Below, piece by piece: positions 1 through 13,258 of a stretch of DNA of 64,000 nt (position 1 is the first letter of the stretch; every line of letters begins with the position of its first letter). The DNA comes from Lichina pygmaea. Lineage: Eukaryota > Ascomycota > Lichinomycetes > Lichinales > Lichinaceae. Position numbers and translations under genes: made by a program. The notes under the pieces were generated by a model. It was not told where the DNA came from, searched no databases, and saw only the letters and a list, made by a program, of their open reading frames with translations. The stretch covers positions 1,984,001 to 2,048,000 of the forward strand of contig OY730175.1 of NCBI GenBank assembly GCA_963422465.1, written 5' to 3'.

Positions 1-555
1 GCTCCGTTCTGCAGGGGGAGATGGGTCAGTGGTCTTGATCCCAGGAGCAACACAGCACAGCGGGCCCAGCGAACTTGCCTCTTCCGCCATGATGGAGTGC
101 TTCGACAGTCAGTATAGGTGCAGAGTCCAGTGTCTTCAGCGTATAAGGATGTCAGGGTGAACGTGCTGTTCGGTGACTCGGAGTGGCGCTTGAATCAGAC
201 AAAGCGCGACAAATATTTTCTGTTGCTGACACATGAAGGGTGGCAGTTCAGCTTCGTACGACTTCTGACATGCATTGCCTGCTCGGCATGTTTGCCGTCT
301 GACCTGCGAACCGATACCAATAGTCTTGACAGGCGCGTCAAGGCAGCAGTCCTGACTAATCAGCATCCAAGGGAGCGTCCCGAACCGACATCGCGGACTC
401 GCAGAGCCGCTTTCAAGGTGGCACCGGTCCTCGGCTGCGCTCCAGACAATGGGATTGTGCCGGCCCTACCCTTCGATGCCTGATGCAATATCGCACGAGT
501 AAAGCTCAAAAGCGCTACGGTACCTACCGGAGGAATCCAGCCCCGACGAGTCGCC
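1..555. other. Left-edge intergenic stretch, no gene seen
   Basis: No reading frame here resembles a protein family and the frames overlap one another on both strands. The right part is presumably the promoter and 5' leader of the mim2-like gene that starts at 556. No tRNA, repeat or transposon terminus was recognised. Confidence 0.5.
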
Positions 556-1164
556 ATGTCGGAGTTTGACGACGGCGAAAGCACGAGCGAGAGTGCGGCA
601 TTCTCGACGCCGTCGGCCTCGTCCGCGGACATCTCTACGACGGGATCCATGTCCATCATCTCGTCCGGGTCCGGTCCAGCCGCCGACACCGGCAGCCCTG
701 CCGAGGTCACCTCTCTTGCGGATGAACATCTCGACGAGGAGGAGTCGGACGTCCCAGATTCGCTCCCCAGCTCGTCCGACACCGACTCGGACTTTGACGA
801 CGACGACGGCGCGTCGGATGCCGAGCGGGAATGGAAGGAGAGCCTGCAGCAGCTGCAGCTCATGTTGAGCATGGTCATCGTGCCGTACATGGGGAGGTAC
901 TTTGGGAGGAAGTGCGCGTACTGGGGTGAGTCACCTTCCTACGACAGGCCCGCGGCATCGACCTGGAGTCCACGGCCCTCCGTCGCCCGTACGTCTCTCG
1001 CGCGAAGACCTTGGGACACGCCGCTGACCGTCGTTCCCTTTTGGGCGTCTTGTAAGGCAGGCTGGAAGCGGTGGATGGAATGGAGATATCCCGTCGAGGT
1101 GGTGGTGACGAGCAGGCTAGCTTTCGAAGGCGCCGGCGCCGTCGCAGCGGCAGCAGCATTATGA
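556..1164 (+). CDS. mim2: Mitochondrial import protein Mim2-like
   Basis: Two exons, 556-925 and 1061-1164, give a 157-residue protein. The N-terminal ~90 residues are acidic and Ser-rich (runs of D, E and S). The C-terminal third carries the compact core EWKESLQQLQLMLSMVIVPY, then GRYFGRKCAYWGWKRWMEW, a short hydrophobic segment next to aromatic and basic residues. This matches what I know of fungal Mim2, the small partner of Mim1 in the outer-membrane MIM complex that inserts single- and multi-span outer-membrane proteins. The 135-nt intron (926-1060) has a GTGAGT donor, a CTGAC branch site and a CAG acceptor. Splicing joins ...AYWG to WKRWMEW, the conserved aromatic block. The intron is a multiple of three and stop-free, so retention would give a 202-residue form. 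The acidic N-terminus is longer than the ~90-residue yeast protein. Family assignment is by motif only. Confidence 0.75.
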   Translation: MSEFDDGESTSESAAFSTPSASSADISTTGSMSIISSGSGPAADTGSPAEVTSLADEHLDEEESDVPDSLPSSSDTDSDFDDDDGASDAEREWKESLQQLQLMLSMVIVPYMGRYFGRKCAYWGESPSYDRPAASTWSPRPSVARTSLARRPWDTPLTVVPFWASCKAGWKRWMEWRYPVEVVVTSRLAFEGAGAVAAAAAL

Positions 1165-2143
1165 AACCAAAGCTTCGTGGCAGCCATGCTTCTCTGTGCG
1201 GTATCCGCCTTGTCACGAGCGCCACCGTAGAAAGGTTCCACACAGGCCGATACTCCGTCTCTCCTACGATGCCCAATCCTCAGAGCCCCCCATTTCTCAT
1301 CCCATCTCCTCCAGACCTACTCCGTTCACTCCGCGGGAACCCCCGTGGACCTTCGTTGCCCTCCACGTGAGCTGGGCATCGAAGGTCGTCGTACATACAT
1401 ACTTGGATCGATGGTGGTCCGCGCCGTCTGCCGCCGACGCGGTTGTATCTTGGGGGGAGGGGGGGTTCCAGTCTCGGCAGCGAGGGCAGCGACACACGGG
1501 GGTCCCAATCGAAAAGCAAAGCAACAAGGAGCGTATTGGTAAGTACGACGATATGGACGGAGTAACGTCCACGCCGCCGATCACTCATCCCCTCGTAGTA
1601 TAGCGAATCTAAGAGGGACCGGTTGGCGAGGGAAGGGGGCCTATGGAGGATGACGGGATGCTTCGTACTTGTCTTGCTGGTCGTCTTGATGGTCGCTGTG
1701 GCGGTGGTGGTGGTTGGAGGAAGCTGAAGTCGAGAATTGACGAAATCTGCATGTGATCAGGCGAGACTTTCCATCGTCCTTGCTGGCTGAAGACATGACA
1801 TGATATGATATCGTAGGTACATGCTTGATCGTCACGTAGATGAAGATCATCGAGTATGAAACAGACGGAGAGACAGTCACATCGACCGTGTTGGAAAAAA
1901 ATAACACTTGCGATGGGTCCCCAATCATCAAAGACGAGCATGTCGAGTATGTGAGCCACGAACGCCAGCTAACACGACAGTCCGCTCGTCGGGACAAGCG
2001 TCCAGACACTTGTTCCCCGGCGCAAGCCAGGGCGTCGAGACCACGTTCCCGTTCCTTTTGGGGTATTATTTTGGACACCGCAACGAAACAGATACCATGA
2101 CATCATGCCGTAGAGAGGTGAACAGCGTTTCCAACGTCGATTA
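1165..2143. other. Intergenic between convergent mim2 and nce102 genes
   Basis: This holds the 3' ends of two convergent genes. The open frames are low-complexity and overlap on both strands, and none has recognisable motifs or plausible introns. A short G-run lies near 1450-1466. No RNA gene was found. Confidence 0.5.
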
Positions 2144-2779
2144 TTAGACGGTCGACATGGATGGACCGCCGCGGCGAAGAGGAGAGCCCCTCGTGCTTGC
2201 CCCACCCCTCGAGCCGAGGGCGGAGAGAACGGTCGAGGCCAGGAACGCAGCAAAGCCGAACCACAAGAAGGCCGTCACGGCCTGGGCCTGGCGACAGCGT
2301 TTGCCCATGTTCCCCGAGCCGTTGGTGATGCTGTTCGACCTCAGGTAGTCCTGCAAACGCACGTCAGCGACGTCGTTCCCGCCAGGATCGGGCTGGGCTC
2401 CTGCTTACCTCGTTGCCGCAGCTATGCACGCCAAGTCTGGCGGCCATGACGATGCCTGCGATCAAGAACAGGAGAGTGTTGATGACGTCAAGTGCGAGCA
2501 TGATGATTGGGTGGATGGTCCAGGACTCCTTGATGCTGGCCGGGATGAGGTAGAGCAACGAGAGCATCGCAAAGACGGCCACAAAGATGGTGAAATTGAT
2601 GGCGGACGGGTTGCCTGCGAAAGCCTCGGCGATCATGTTACCGGTGAGGGCCAGGACGAGCAGCGTCCACAAGAACTAAAGTGCGCAGGATCAGCGGTGC
2701 TCCATTCCCGGTCGGCAATCCTGGCGCAGAGAAGACCTACCTGGAGCAGCCTCAGGCCGATCTTCACCATTGCGGCCAT
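2144..2779 (-). CDS. nce102: MARVEL-domain membrane protein, Nce102-like
   Basis: Three exons on the minus strand, 2741-2779, 2409-2675 and 2144-2350, encode 170 residues, close to the usual ~173 of Nce102. Exon 1 reads MAAMVKIGLRLLQ. The junctions use GTAGGT/TTTAG and GTAAGC/TGCAG. Four hydrophobic segments are visible: the start through LWTLLVLALTGN, FTIFVAVFAMLSLLYLIP, IIMLALDVINTLLFLIAGIV, and AVTAFLWFGFAAFLASTVLS. This four-helix MARVEL topology with a short polar tail is typical of Nce102/Fhn1 proteins, which sit in the plasma membrane at eisosomes, sense sphingolipids and influence non-classical export. SCGNE followed by DYLRSNSITNGSG is a loop of the kind seen in this family. The gene is convergent with mim2. 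Another MARVEL family member remains possible. Confidence 0.8.
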
Positions 2780-4920
2780 TCCGACTGATTACACGACCGA
2801 CAAGCGGCTGCCTTCTCCTACAACCCGACCAGTCAGCGCTACGTTCTACGGTACAGGTATTTCCTTCGTGTCATGGGTGCGAACCAAACGTGAGAAGCCG
2901 CTGAGGTCTGTAGACAGCAACAGCCTCGAAGACGGGACCAAGCTGACACAGGCTTCAGGGAAGGATCAATGGACGGGTACAGTCGTCGACTTGGGGAGTC
3001 GGGATCGTGATGCGGGTAAGGAAGTACTAGTAGCGAGTCGAATGTGGGTAAGTACGTATGTATAAGGATGTGAGTCAAGTGATGTTCGGCAGCTGCGGGT
3101 AAAGAGGGGGAAGGTGGTGGGCGGACAAGCTGCCACTTAAGGAACAGCGGACGAAGCTTGTTGCGTCGGCCGATGACGATGGAAGCGACCGGCAACTGTC
3201 GGAGGACAGAGATACGCCGGTCAGAAGATCCGGGAACTTTCACGCACGTACCGAAGTACGTACTCGTATCTCGACAACGACGCTCATCTCGCTAGAATGG
3301 CAAAGACTGGCGCGCTGAGATATTTGTAAGCAGGGTATTCGCTACTCCGAGCCCGAGTACTCCTCGGTTCAATCTGATATGTCGGTCACCGCGACGACGG
3401 GCCTAACTACGTCATCGTACTGCATGTCAGGTGATCACCAGAGCCATAGCATCGCGACGAATCCATGACGACGCTGATGCAGGCGTCAAGTCAGCGTAGA
3501 CGCGAACCTCGAACACGGCTCTCTCCTTCAGTCAAGCAATCAGAGCAGGCTATCTCGAATGAGCGAGACCATCTGCCGGCGATCTGGAGACCTACTGAAC
3601 TGCATGATTTTCGCCGTAAAGGAGCTAGTGTCCTACGTAATTGATCTCTCGTTATTCTAATCGACGACTTTGCCTGGTCCGAGAGAAACAATGTGTAAGA
3701 TCAATTGGGTTGTCTCCGTCGTCAGCGACACAGCACTCGATGCAGGGATACTCCCTCTGCGGCTCAAGGGCTGAGCTCGGCACGTTGAATCAGCACCCTC
3801 GGATTGAACCAATTTTACAAGACGCTTGAAGTTCTTCCTGTCCTGTCAAGTTTGCAGAAATGTTCACAGAAAGCAGATTTCTTGCCCCCTTTTAAGCTGG
3901 TTGATATCCAGAGGAATGTCCGATCAGATGGAAGAAAGAAAAGACCAAGTGTGTTGAATAGCAGTGCACTATCGTCGATCAGGAAGCAAGCCATATGTCT
4001 GCGTACGTCGAGACTGTACGAAGAGATCTCTTGTTCCATTCGGTAGCTAGACTACTCGTACGTACGCACTTACAGTACGTGGGAGGTCATCCGCCAGAAA
4101 CAAACTCTTCTCTTCAGATCTTGTACATGACCAATCAAGAACTCATCATCTTTCCCCACCTTTCCCTTCATTAGTTTATCCAACCCTGTTCTCTCACATC
4201 TATCCGTCTTCCCGACCCTCCTCTCCTCCTGACCATGGCCCTCACTCGACGCAGCTCAACATCTTATCTTCCGATACAGGTTCCAATGTCCCTGATCCAG
4301 ATCCCTGATCCAAGTATCTTTGAGGAGTGGAAGGAAAGAGAGAGAGAGAGAGAGAGAGAGAGCTATAACCAGACTTTCCATCGGAATCTGGTCAGAGTCC
4401 ATCATCACCAAAACACACGGGTGAACAGGTAAACAGGTAAACAGGTAAACAGGTAAACAGACTGAGAAAACCAGCTTTGAAAAACCAGCTTCGGAAACCA
4501 CAGAACCCAATCACCAACACTTTGACAACACCACATGTCCCCCCCTCCTCAATCTCACAATCATCGCGAGATTATCATCATCATCAAGGCGCTAGTTTGC
4601 ATCTGTTGGGTGAGACCATCTAATGGTCCAGCCAACTTAACTTTGAAAACATTAAGAAAAGAGGAAACAACTCCCCAGAAAGAAAAAACCCGCCGCCCCA
4701 CTCCCTCGCTTTTCCCCCTTTCCAAACAATCCAAAACCGCCCCCCCCCCCCCCCCCCCGAAAGAAGGAAAGAAAGGAAAAAAGGCACAGGATTCCCGCCT
4801 GGCTCGCTATTCTGATCGAAAATGTGGTCGTGACCCAACTTGACCTGACTCGCCCTGTTCCAATCCAGCCCGACCCCAGATGTCCCTTCCCCCTTTCCTT
4901 TTAATTTGTGACCCTGTCAG
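2780..4920. other. 2.1 kb intergenic region with simple repeats
   Basis: This contains the promoter of the nce102-like gene on the left and the 3' side of SNF1 on the right. No coding region is supported. Visible structure: a (GA)n tract at about 4336-4361, an 8-bp tandem repeat of aacaggta at 4424-4460, a direct repeat of aaaccagctt at about 4467-4490, and a run of ~19 C at 4740-4758 about 160 nt beyond the SNF1 stop. Confidence 0.6.
4424..4460. repeat. 8-bp tandem repeat (aacaggta)
   Basis: Four full copies of aacaggta and a partial fifth lie in direct tandem. The repeat is noncoding, in the region 3' of SNF1. Confidence 0.9.
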
Positions 4921-7570
<2,650 letters not shown>

Positions 7571-9035
7571 CTTCCTGACCGCGTTAGGTTGGAGGCCTTG
7601 TATCAGAACGGTGGGAGAGGCAGTGATATGAGAAGCGCCTGGAACAGGACGTATGCGCCGTCACGAGTTCAACCGCAAGTGAGATTGAGCTCGGGATAAG
7701 TGGGGCAGACGCAGAAGGCCCAATCAATCGCAACCACAGTGATCCGGAAGCGCAGTGCATTCAGCGGGAGGCTGGCACTCTCTGACGAAGATCAAGTGGT
7801 GATATGCCGATCTCCTAGGAGACTGTTAGCTATAGCTCATAAGCTACCACCGATGTTACATACCGGTGATGGTGGCCTGGGCCTGGGGGAAGAGATGCCT
7901 GGAATTAGGCCACTTACTGCACTACCGCAGTTGAGTTGGACCTATTGTACGGTATACAAATGCTGAGCTGGCCGAAACATGTCAACTATGAAGTCACCGT
8001 CCACAAATCCGTCGGTATGGAGTGTGCGGTTGCCGGCGAAGTGATGTTAGTGAAATGCCTCTTACTAAGCCTGTTCTAGTCAGTCGGCCTCAGCGGCAAA
8101 CAAAACTGACCCACGATGGTGAACTTGCTACGAGTAGAGTTCTTTGTTGAACGGAGGACAACACTGATTTGAAATACTCCGTCAAATCCACAACAAGGAA
8201 GTTGATGATATCTTCAATCAAGCATACGACATATCATCTAGAAAAGTTCTGAGCTTGAGCACAGATCGCGAGCTATACCGGCATGTCTCAGCCCTTTTGA
8301 TCGCAAGCTACGTTGGTCACGATCGCCCCCTCAATAATTCCGTCAATCAGGTAAGCTTGAGAGACTGATAGCCCCGGGCATGTGCGATGGTCTCATCCGA
8401 CCCTAACGCCAGCCACGTTCTTGGCACGGCCGCCCAAAGCTGGCCGCGTCCAGTAGTCACATGCAGCACCTGTCACAAGTTAGGCTTGCGAAGAGATTCT
8501 TGGCGTACAGGGAGAACACCCCATGTTCGGTTCTTTCGTATACGGCCCATGTACGAAGGGTATGCCTGTGGCATATCGACAGAGTGAGGACTAAAAACCC
8601 AGCAGATAAGATTATACTTGGAAAGATTGTGAGATGTGATGGTGTCCTGCCATTCCTTTCAGGTATCACCTAAGTTAGAGGTTCTCAGAAGAAAAACAGT
8701 CCTGGAATTATCCATCTCGTTGAACACATGTGAACAAGCTTGAGTCTCTCTGAACTGCAGGGCAATTCGTCAAAGCTTCACAAACTCACTGAGGGAATTG
8801 AAGACCAACATCGAGTCCAGAGGCCTGGAGCTTCCTCTGCGTGGGGCAGAGACGAACACTTCTTTCCTGGAGCCAGGAAAGTGACTCTTATTGCATCTGT
8901 ATCCAACGGTTGATCTAGTAGCCACGTTCTCAGCATCGTTACTGTGTCAGATGTGTCCCCCCATACTTCTGCCACCGCTTCAAGTCTCCGGCAGTGAATC
9001 GGCTTTTGGATCTGGCGAGTTCGGTGTGGCGACGT
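7571..9035. other. Upstream region of SNF1, no gene recognised
   Basis: About 1.5 kb of lower-GC sequence with only short frames lies between SNF1 and the next minus-strand gene. The part next to 7570 is probably the SNF1 promoter and leader. I see no conserved protein motif, tRNA or transposon terminus. Confidence 0.5.
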
Positions 9036-10010
9036 TCAAGAAGCTCTCGATGAGTTCAAGGCTGAAAGACGTTGGACAAGCCTCTCCATGAGGAACGGAC
9101 TGAGACCAAGGCTTGTTGAGAGGATGGGGATGTCAGCGCGAGCAGGACGTCATCGAGGTGTGCTATGGGGAAGGCATACATCCCATCCCTACTGACGACG
9201 CGGTATGTGCCGCTAGGCTGATAGTTGCCTTTGCCCGCCACGAACTTGCCTTCTCCGTTCAGCTCGAGGCTACCGAAGATGTCCTGCGGATCGGCAGTCC
9301 GACCAAAGTCCGGCACGCGACGTGCGTCACTGACATGGATGTAAAATAGCAGAGGTCAGCCTTGAGCATAGGGTGAAAAAAGCATGGAGTGCATCGAGGG
9401 ATGGGAACATATCCAGCCACCGACTCCACCACCACCGGCACCGCCTTGGACTGTTCGCAAACAGGCTCTGGTCAGAAGTGACGACGATGCACTGCGATTC
9501 CCGATCACCTACTGCTCGCTGCTCCGGCTCCGTCACCACCTGCTCCACCTCCGCCACCGTGCGCTCCTCTTCCCTCTCGACTCTGCTGTCCTGGGAAGAA
9601 GGCCCCACCAGATCCAAGCCAGGCGCCAGCCGTCGAGGCCATGACAGCAGCCTGGGCGACAACGCCAGGATCTTGGTAGGCGTGCTTCGCCAAGACCTCA
9701 TGCAGGATGGCCAGGAAGCCGGCGTTCTCGGCGAAGGAATCTGGAGTTGGTGGTACGTGGCTAGTCGAACCAATTGCAAGATCAGGATCTTGGGCTTCCG
9801 TAGGCAACAAGGAGAGCAGATGCGCGTTGCTGCTGGCTCGAGGGTCACGAAGAACGAACTACGCGGTGGGTATAAGCTTTGACCTATGCTTCATGATGGT
9901 CCACGGGTCTGGTCTTAGAGGGACGTGCGAACAAGATGAGAGTATCCCTGGAGCGTGGATAGACGTCGACCGCTCCATCTTGACGGCGCCGTCCTCGCTG
10001 GGCGCATCAT
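9036..10010 (-). CDS. Conserved fungal protein of unknown function, likely mitochondrial, with AT-AC intron
   Basis: The supported exons are 9513-9858, 9413-9450, 9180-9340 and 9036-9111. The coding path reads DPRASSNAHLLSLLPTE, then PTPDSFAENAGFLAILHEVL, a Gly-rich linker ending GGGGVGGW, IHVSDARRVPDFGRTADPQD, SGTYRVVSRDGILGLSPFL and MERLVQRLSALNSSRAS. I recall this as a family conserved in filamentous ascomycetes and usually left unnamed. Introns 9451-9512 (GTAGGT/CAG) and 9112-9179 (GTATGC/AAG, CTGAC branch site) are canonical. The intron 9341-9412 begins ATATGT and ends TTTTAC, and only those boundaries keep GGW-IHVSD in frame. The N-terminus is uncertain. A possible first exon starts with ATG at 10010 and encodes an Arg-rich presequence-like MMRPARTAPSRWSGRRLSTL, but its splice to 9858 (acceptor GCGTAG) could not be fixed. 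Confidence 0.6.
9341..9412 (-). other. Probable AT-AC intron (72 nt)
   Basis: Read on the minus strand it runs from ATATGTTCCC to TGCTATTTTAC, with GCTGAC about 15 nt before the 3' end as a branch site. The donor is the ordinary fungal GTATGT with the first G changed to A. The flanking exons join in phase 0. No GT-AG or GC-AG choice in this interval preserves the downstream frame, and reading through hits an in-frame TGA. Confidence 0.6.
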
Positions 10011-10330
10011 CGTTGAAGTTGTGCGTTTGTACGGACCCGTACGTAGTACGTGCCTGTACGTAGCGACACGTCCCATTGAATCCTTGACGGGGATGTAGCT
10101 TACTCTGTACCTCGTACCTCCATACGGGAGTACTGTGTCGCGACACAAGTCCGTGTGGGCGTACCCATACGTACGGAAGTACCCCGTACGTATGTACGGA
10201 GTACGGAGTACGATACGTACGCCCGTACAAGCTGGCGGTCGCAATGGTCATAAGTAATGTGACAATGTCAGCATTTCTCCGACGTAGAGAAGCCGCATTA
10301 CTAACCCCTAGATGGACGTAGATTTTGTAT
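10011..10330. other. Intergenic, dense in GTAC/TACGGAGTAC motifs
   Basis: Between 10030 and 10230 there are many overlapping GTAC, TACGTACG and GTACGGAGTACG motifs. Nothing coding is supported here. Confidence 0.6.
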
Positions 10331-11978
10331 GGGGTGCTGTTATCACGACACCCAAGATTTTGTTAGCACAACACCCATCGTTAACATGACACCTATCTAG
10401 TGTTATCAACACAACGCCACATTTTAGCGTTATTAGCATGACACCTTAGATCTACCGTACCCGATCACATGACGGTCGATATCAGATAGCGAGCAGTTGA
10501 GGGGCCCCCTTGATGAAATTTTGTTTAAGTCCACTATCCTTGGTTGGAATCATCTCAAATTTTTATATTGGGTAGAGAATCATATAGAGAAGAGATATCG
10601 AGTAATAGAGCTCTAGTATACAAAGCGTGACTGTTTTCTCGGAACTCAACTTTATTACTTAGTCCTTGCGACCTCCTTGTCTTCCCCCGGTCATCTTCAT
10701 CATTGACATCAGCAGAAGACCCCAGGAAGTAAAGCTAGTGGAGTGTGTTGGTGCCCTTAGTATCCAGGAATAGTCTATGACTCCCCAGACTGTCTAGGAT
10801 CTTGCAGAGGGTATTGTTGGGAAGTCTTGTTTCAAGTGCAGAACACAGCACCTTGTAGAAGCAGGCAGAGAAGGAGGAAAAAGATCAGAAGACTGTAACA
10901 ACTGCAAGAAAGACTCATTCACCAGTCAAAACAGTCTTCTTCTGATGTTGATGATGTAGATGACAGGTGGGAAGACAAGGAGGCCCCAGAACTAATTAAC
11001 ATGATTGAGTCCTGAGAAAGCAATCACGCTTTGTATACTAGAGCTCTATTACTCGATAGCTCTTCTCTATTTGATTCTCCACCCAATATAAAAATTTGAG
11101 ATGATTCCAACCAAGGATAGTGGACTTATACAAAATTTCATCAAGGGGGCCCCTTAACTGCTCGTTATCTGATATCGACCGTCATGTGATCGGGTACGGT
11201 ATAGTATTTGCAGTCAACAAACCGTAATCCATCATTCTTTGAGGTTGTCGAGAGACAGGGAAGAGGAAGAGGAGGGTGACAGGGACATCAACAAGGACAA
11301 GGACAGGGAGAACCAGGCAGGAATTGTGGTCATTGTAAAGAGTAGTCGGCGACTGGGCGCTTAGTCAGTGTGGGCTGATTAAGCAGGTGGCCGCAGCCGC
11401 ACCTATGTATCGCGAGTACGGGATATCTCGGCTAGTTGCCGAGATGTACAGTAGTAGTCTTTTGGGCTCAGTGCAGCTGTAGCCGACCCGTACCGCTACA
11501 CCCTGACATCATGGTCATGGTCGTGGCCAGGCAGGGGCATCACAGCTCCAGCCATCGTCGGGGGGACATCAGGGGAAGGAGGAGCATCATAGCTCCAGCC
11601 ATCATTGGGGGGGACATCAGAGAAAGAAGGGGCATCGCAGCTCCAGCTGTCATCATGGCCAGGGGCAGGAACATCATAGCTTCAGGCATCGTCAGGCCAG
11701 AGAATTTGTCGGAGCCAGAGATATCGTAAGGTGTTACCAGTGCTGTAGTCTTCTGTGCTGTGCCTTCTCATTGACTGGATAGAATCTATAGAGTACGTAT
11801 CTTAGCCAGCGACCATACCAAGGATCTAGGAGAGGTGTCATGCCGACAACGCTAAGATGTAGTGTTGTGTTAACAACACTAGATGGGTGTCATGTTAACA
11901 AAGCTAACGATGGGTGTTGTGCTAACAAAATCTTGGGTGTCGTGCTAAAAGAATTGGGTGTCGTGATAACAACACCCG
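10331..11978. mobile_element. Mutator-like non-autonomous DNA transposon (outer element)
   Basis: The two ends are inverted copies over about 130-150 bp. The left arm begins ggtgctgttatcacgacacc near 10332 and the right arm ends with its inverse near 11978. The arms are built of short repeated units (gttagcacaacaccc-like). The inner 3' half (11520-11700) has degenerate tandem repeats with the core gctccagccatc. No transposase is present, so it is a non-autonomous derivative. Its termini and internal repeats resemble the element at 40571-41316, where a FAR1-like N-terminus suggests the Mutator superfamily. GTATG occurs at both outer borders, but a full target duplication is not clear. It is interrupted by a second element at 10455-11199. 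Confidence 0.6.
10455..11199. mobile_element. Long-terminal-inverted-repeat DNA element nested in the outer transposon
   Basis: Inverted repeats of roughly 185-190 bp, about 95% alike by eye, occupy about 10455-10640 and 11020-11199. Each starts ccgtacccgatcacatgacg and ends near the agcgtga/tcacgct stretch. The element is flanked by TA on both sides. The centre (about 380 bp) keeps a short reading frame around 10831-10920 with a paired-cysteine pattern (CFKC ... CNNC), possibly a relic of a zinc-binding protein, but no transposase. The outer element's arms lie on both sides, so this one inserted later. The superfamily is undetermined; TA duplication would fit Tc1/mariner-like elements. Confidence 0.65.
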
Positions 11979-12051
11979 TATGTATGGGGCCGTACGCAGA
12001 CTTGTGTCGTGCCACTGTACGTATGTACTCCGTACATACGTACGTAACGTA

Positions 12052-12540
12052 GCTTGGAAGTGCTGGCAGTTGAGAACTGTGTTTAGCAGTCTCCCACCGC
12101 CAGCCACAGGCACAGGCTGGAGACTTGAAGCTGGGGACCCTGCACCTGTGCAAGAAAGCTGCAAGACTGGTCTTTCCTGGACACTGCTGTGTGCCTTTGG
12201 GAGGCCGGGGCGGAGTCGGACAGCTGCCACCTTGTATGGGATCCTGTCAGCACCACTGTTCAGCCAGTTGGTAGGCCTGCCAAAGTGGCTGTGGGGGCGG
12301 GCGACTGTTATCTTGGGGGGGGGGGGGGTTGTCGGACCAGGGGGGCCAGCCAGGAGATGTCCTCCATTTGGCGCTGTTGCCTCCAAACAATATCATTGGC
12401 CTGTTCATGCCTTGTTCTGCCCGGGGTGCGGCCGGTGGCCCAGCGAGGTCCACGTTGCGCGGTCAGTTGGCTGCGTATGCGGCGACATGGGCTTGGAGCT
12501 GGAGGCGCGCTATGTGGGCGCGCAGTGAGGGTCATAAGAC
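12052..12540 (-). mobile_element. LINE 3' fragment (Tad1-like), degraded
   Basis: On the minus strand, frames around 11922-12453 show pieces matching the end of a LINE second reading frame (e.g. QLSCTGAGSP). The same stretch is found in the LINE fragment at 24075-24845, where the corresponding piece reads LPAQVPGTR. A G-run at about 12317-12329 interrupts it. It abuts the outer transposon and has no intact ORF, so it is a dead, truncated copy. Confidence 0.55.
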
Positions 12541-13258
12541 ATGATTCTACAGCAACCCGATTACATAATGTCGGGTACGAGGGTACGATCGGTGCTGTAC
12601 GAGTAGTACGATGGGAAGGTACGAAGTACGAAGTACCTCCGTACTTACGAGCTTTCCAAGCATACGGGTATACGAAGGTATCTCCAGATGATTGGTGCTG
12701 AGTCAGGATAGTCGACCGGCCGTGCCAGCTCAGCTTTCGGCGGTGCCGAACGCAGTCACCGGCTTTTGATTGGGTCCAGGTGCGAGCAATTTGCAGTAAG
12801 TCGACGAGAGCGGCAACGGCCAAGGTTACACGCTATCACGTGATAAGATGCCAAGCAGACAGCCGACCAATACATCGAGAGCACCGCCACACGTATGCTT
12901 CGGTACAGCCACGTACCTGTTTGCAACCGGCGGTAACCAAACCGGTGGCGCGTCTACATCGCAATGACATCACAATGCCGAAAGTCGTGATGCCGGGACT
13001 TCGTACCACGCCGGGGTAAACATTGCCGAAAAAAAGCCCGAGAGAAAATCAAGCTAACTTGTCACATGCAGCTGACCGATAACTACCCCGGCGACTGCCA
13101 CCATCGCCAGCGTCGTGAGCACTGTCACCTACGCCAGCCGTTTTCCCCGTCGCCAAAGCGGTGTATAGGTTAGGCCGGAGCTGACAAGGCGTGTTGGGTC
13201 CGTCCCTCCATCTTGAATTTGCCCACCTTTCCGACTAACAGCATTGTTTCCAGGTGAG
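12541..13258. promoter_or_regulatory. Upstream region and probable 5' leader intron of the glycosyltransferase gene
   Basis: Just before the start codon, GACTAAC (13231-13237 region) followed by TTTCCAG ending at 13253 makes a strong branch site and 3' splice site, five bases before ATGATGG. This suggests an intron in the 5' leader. The upstream exon was not located; a short frame from the ATG near 13067 is a weak alternative coding first exon. The rest is GTAC-motif-rich spacer. Confidence 0.45.

Noticed and set aside
2424-3065. 213-codon plus frame
   Set aside because: Antisense to the nce102-like exons and their introns; composition is acidic and without motif.
9327-9848. 173-codon minus frame over the unknown conserved gene
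   Set aside because: It runs through in a different frame from the conserved blocks; the spliced path with four exons carries the recognisable motifs.
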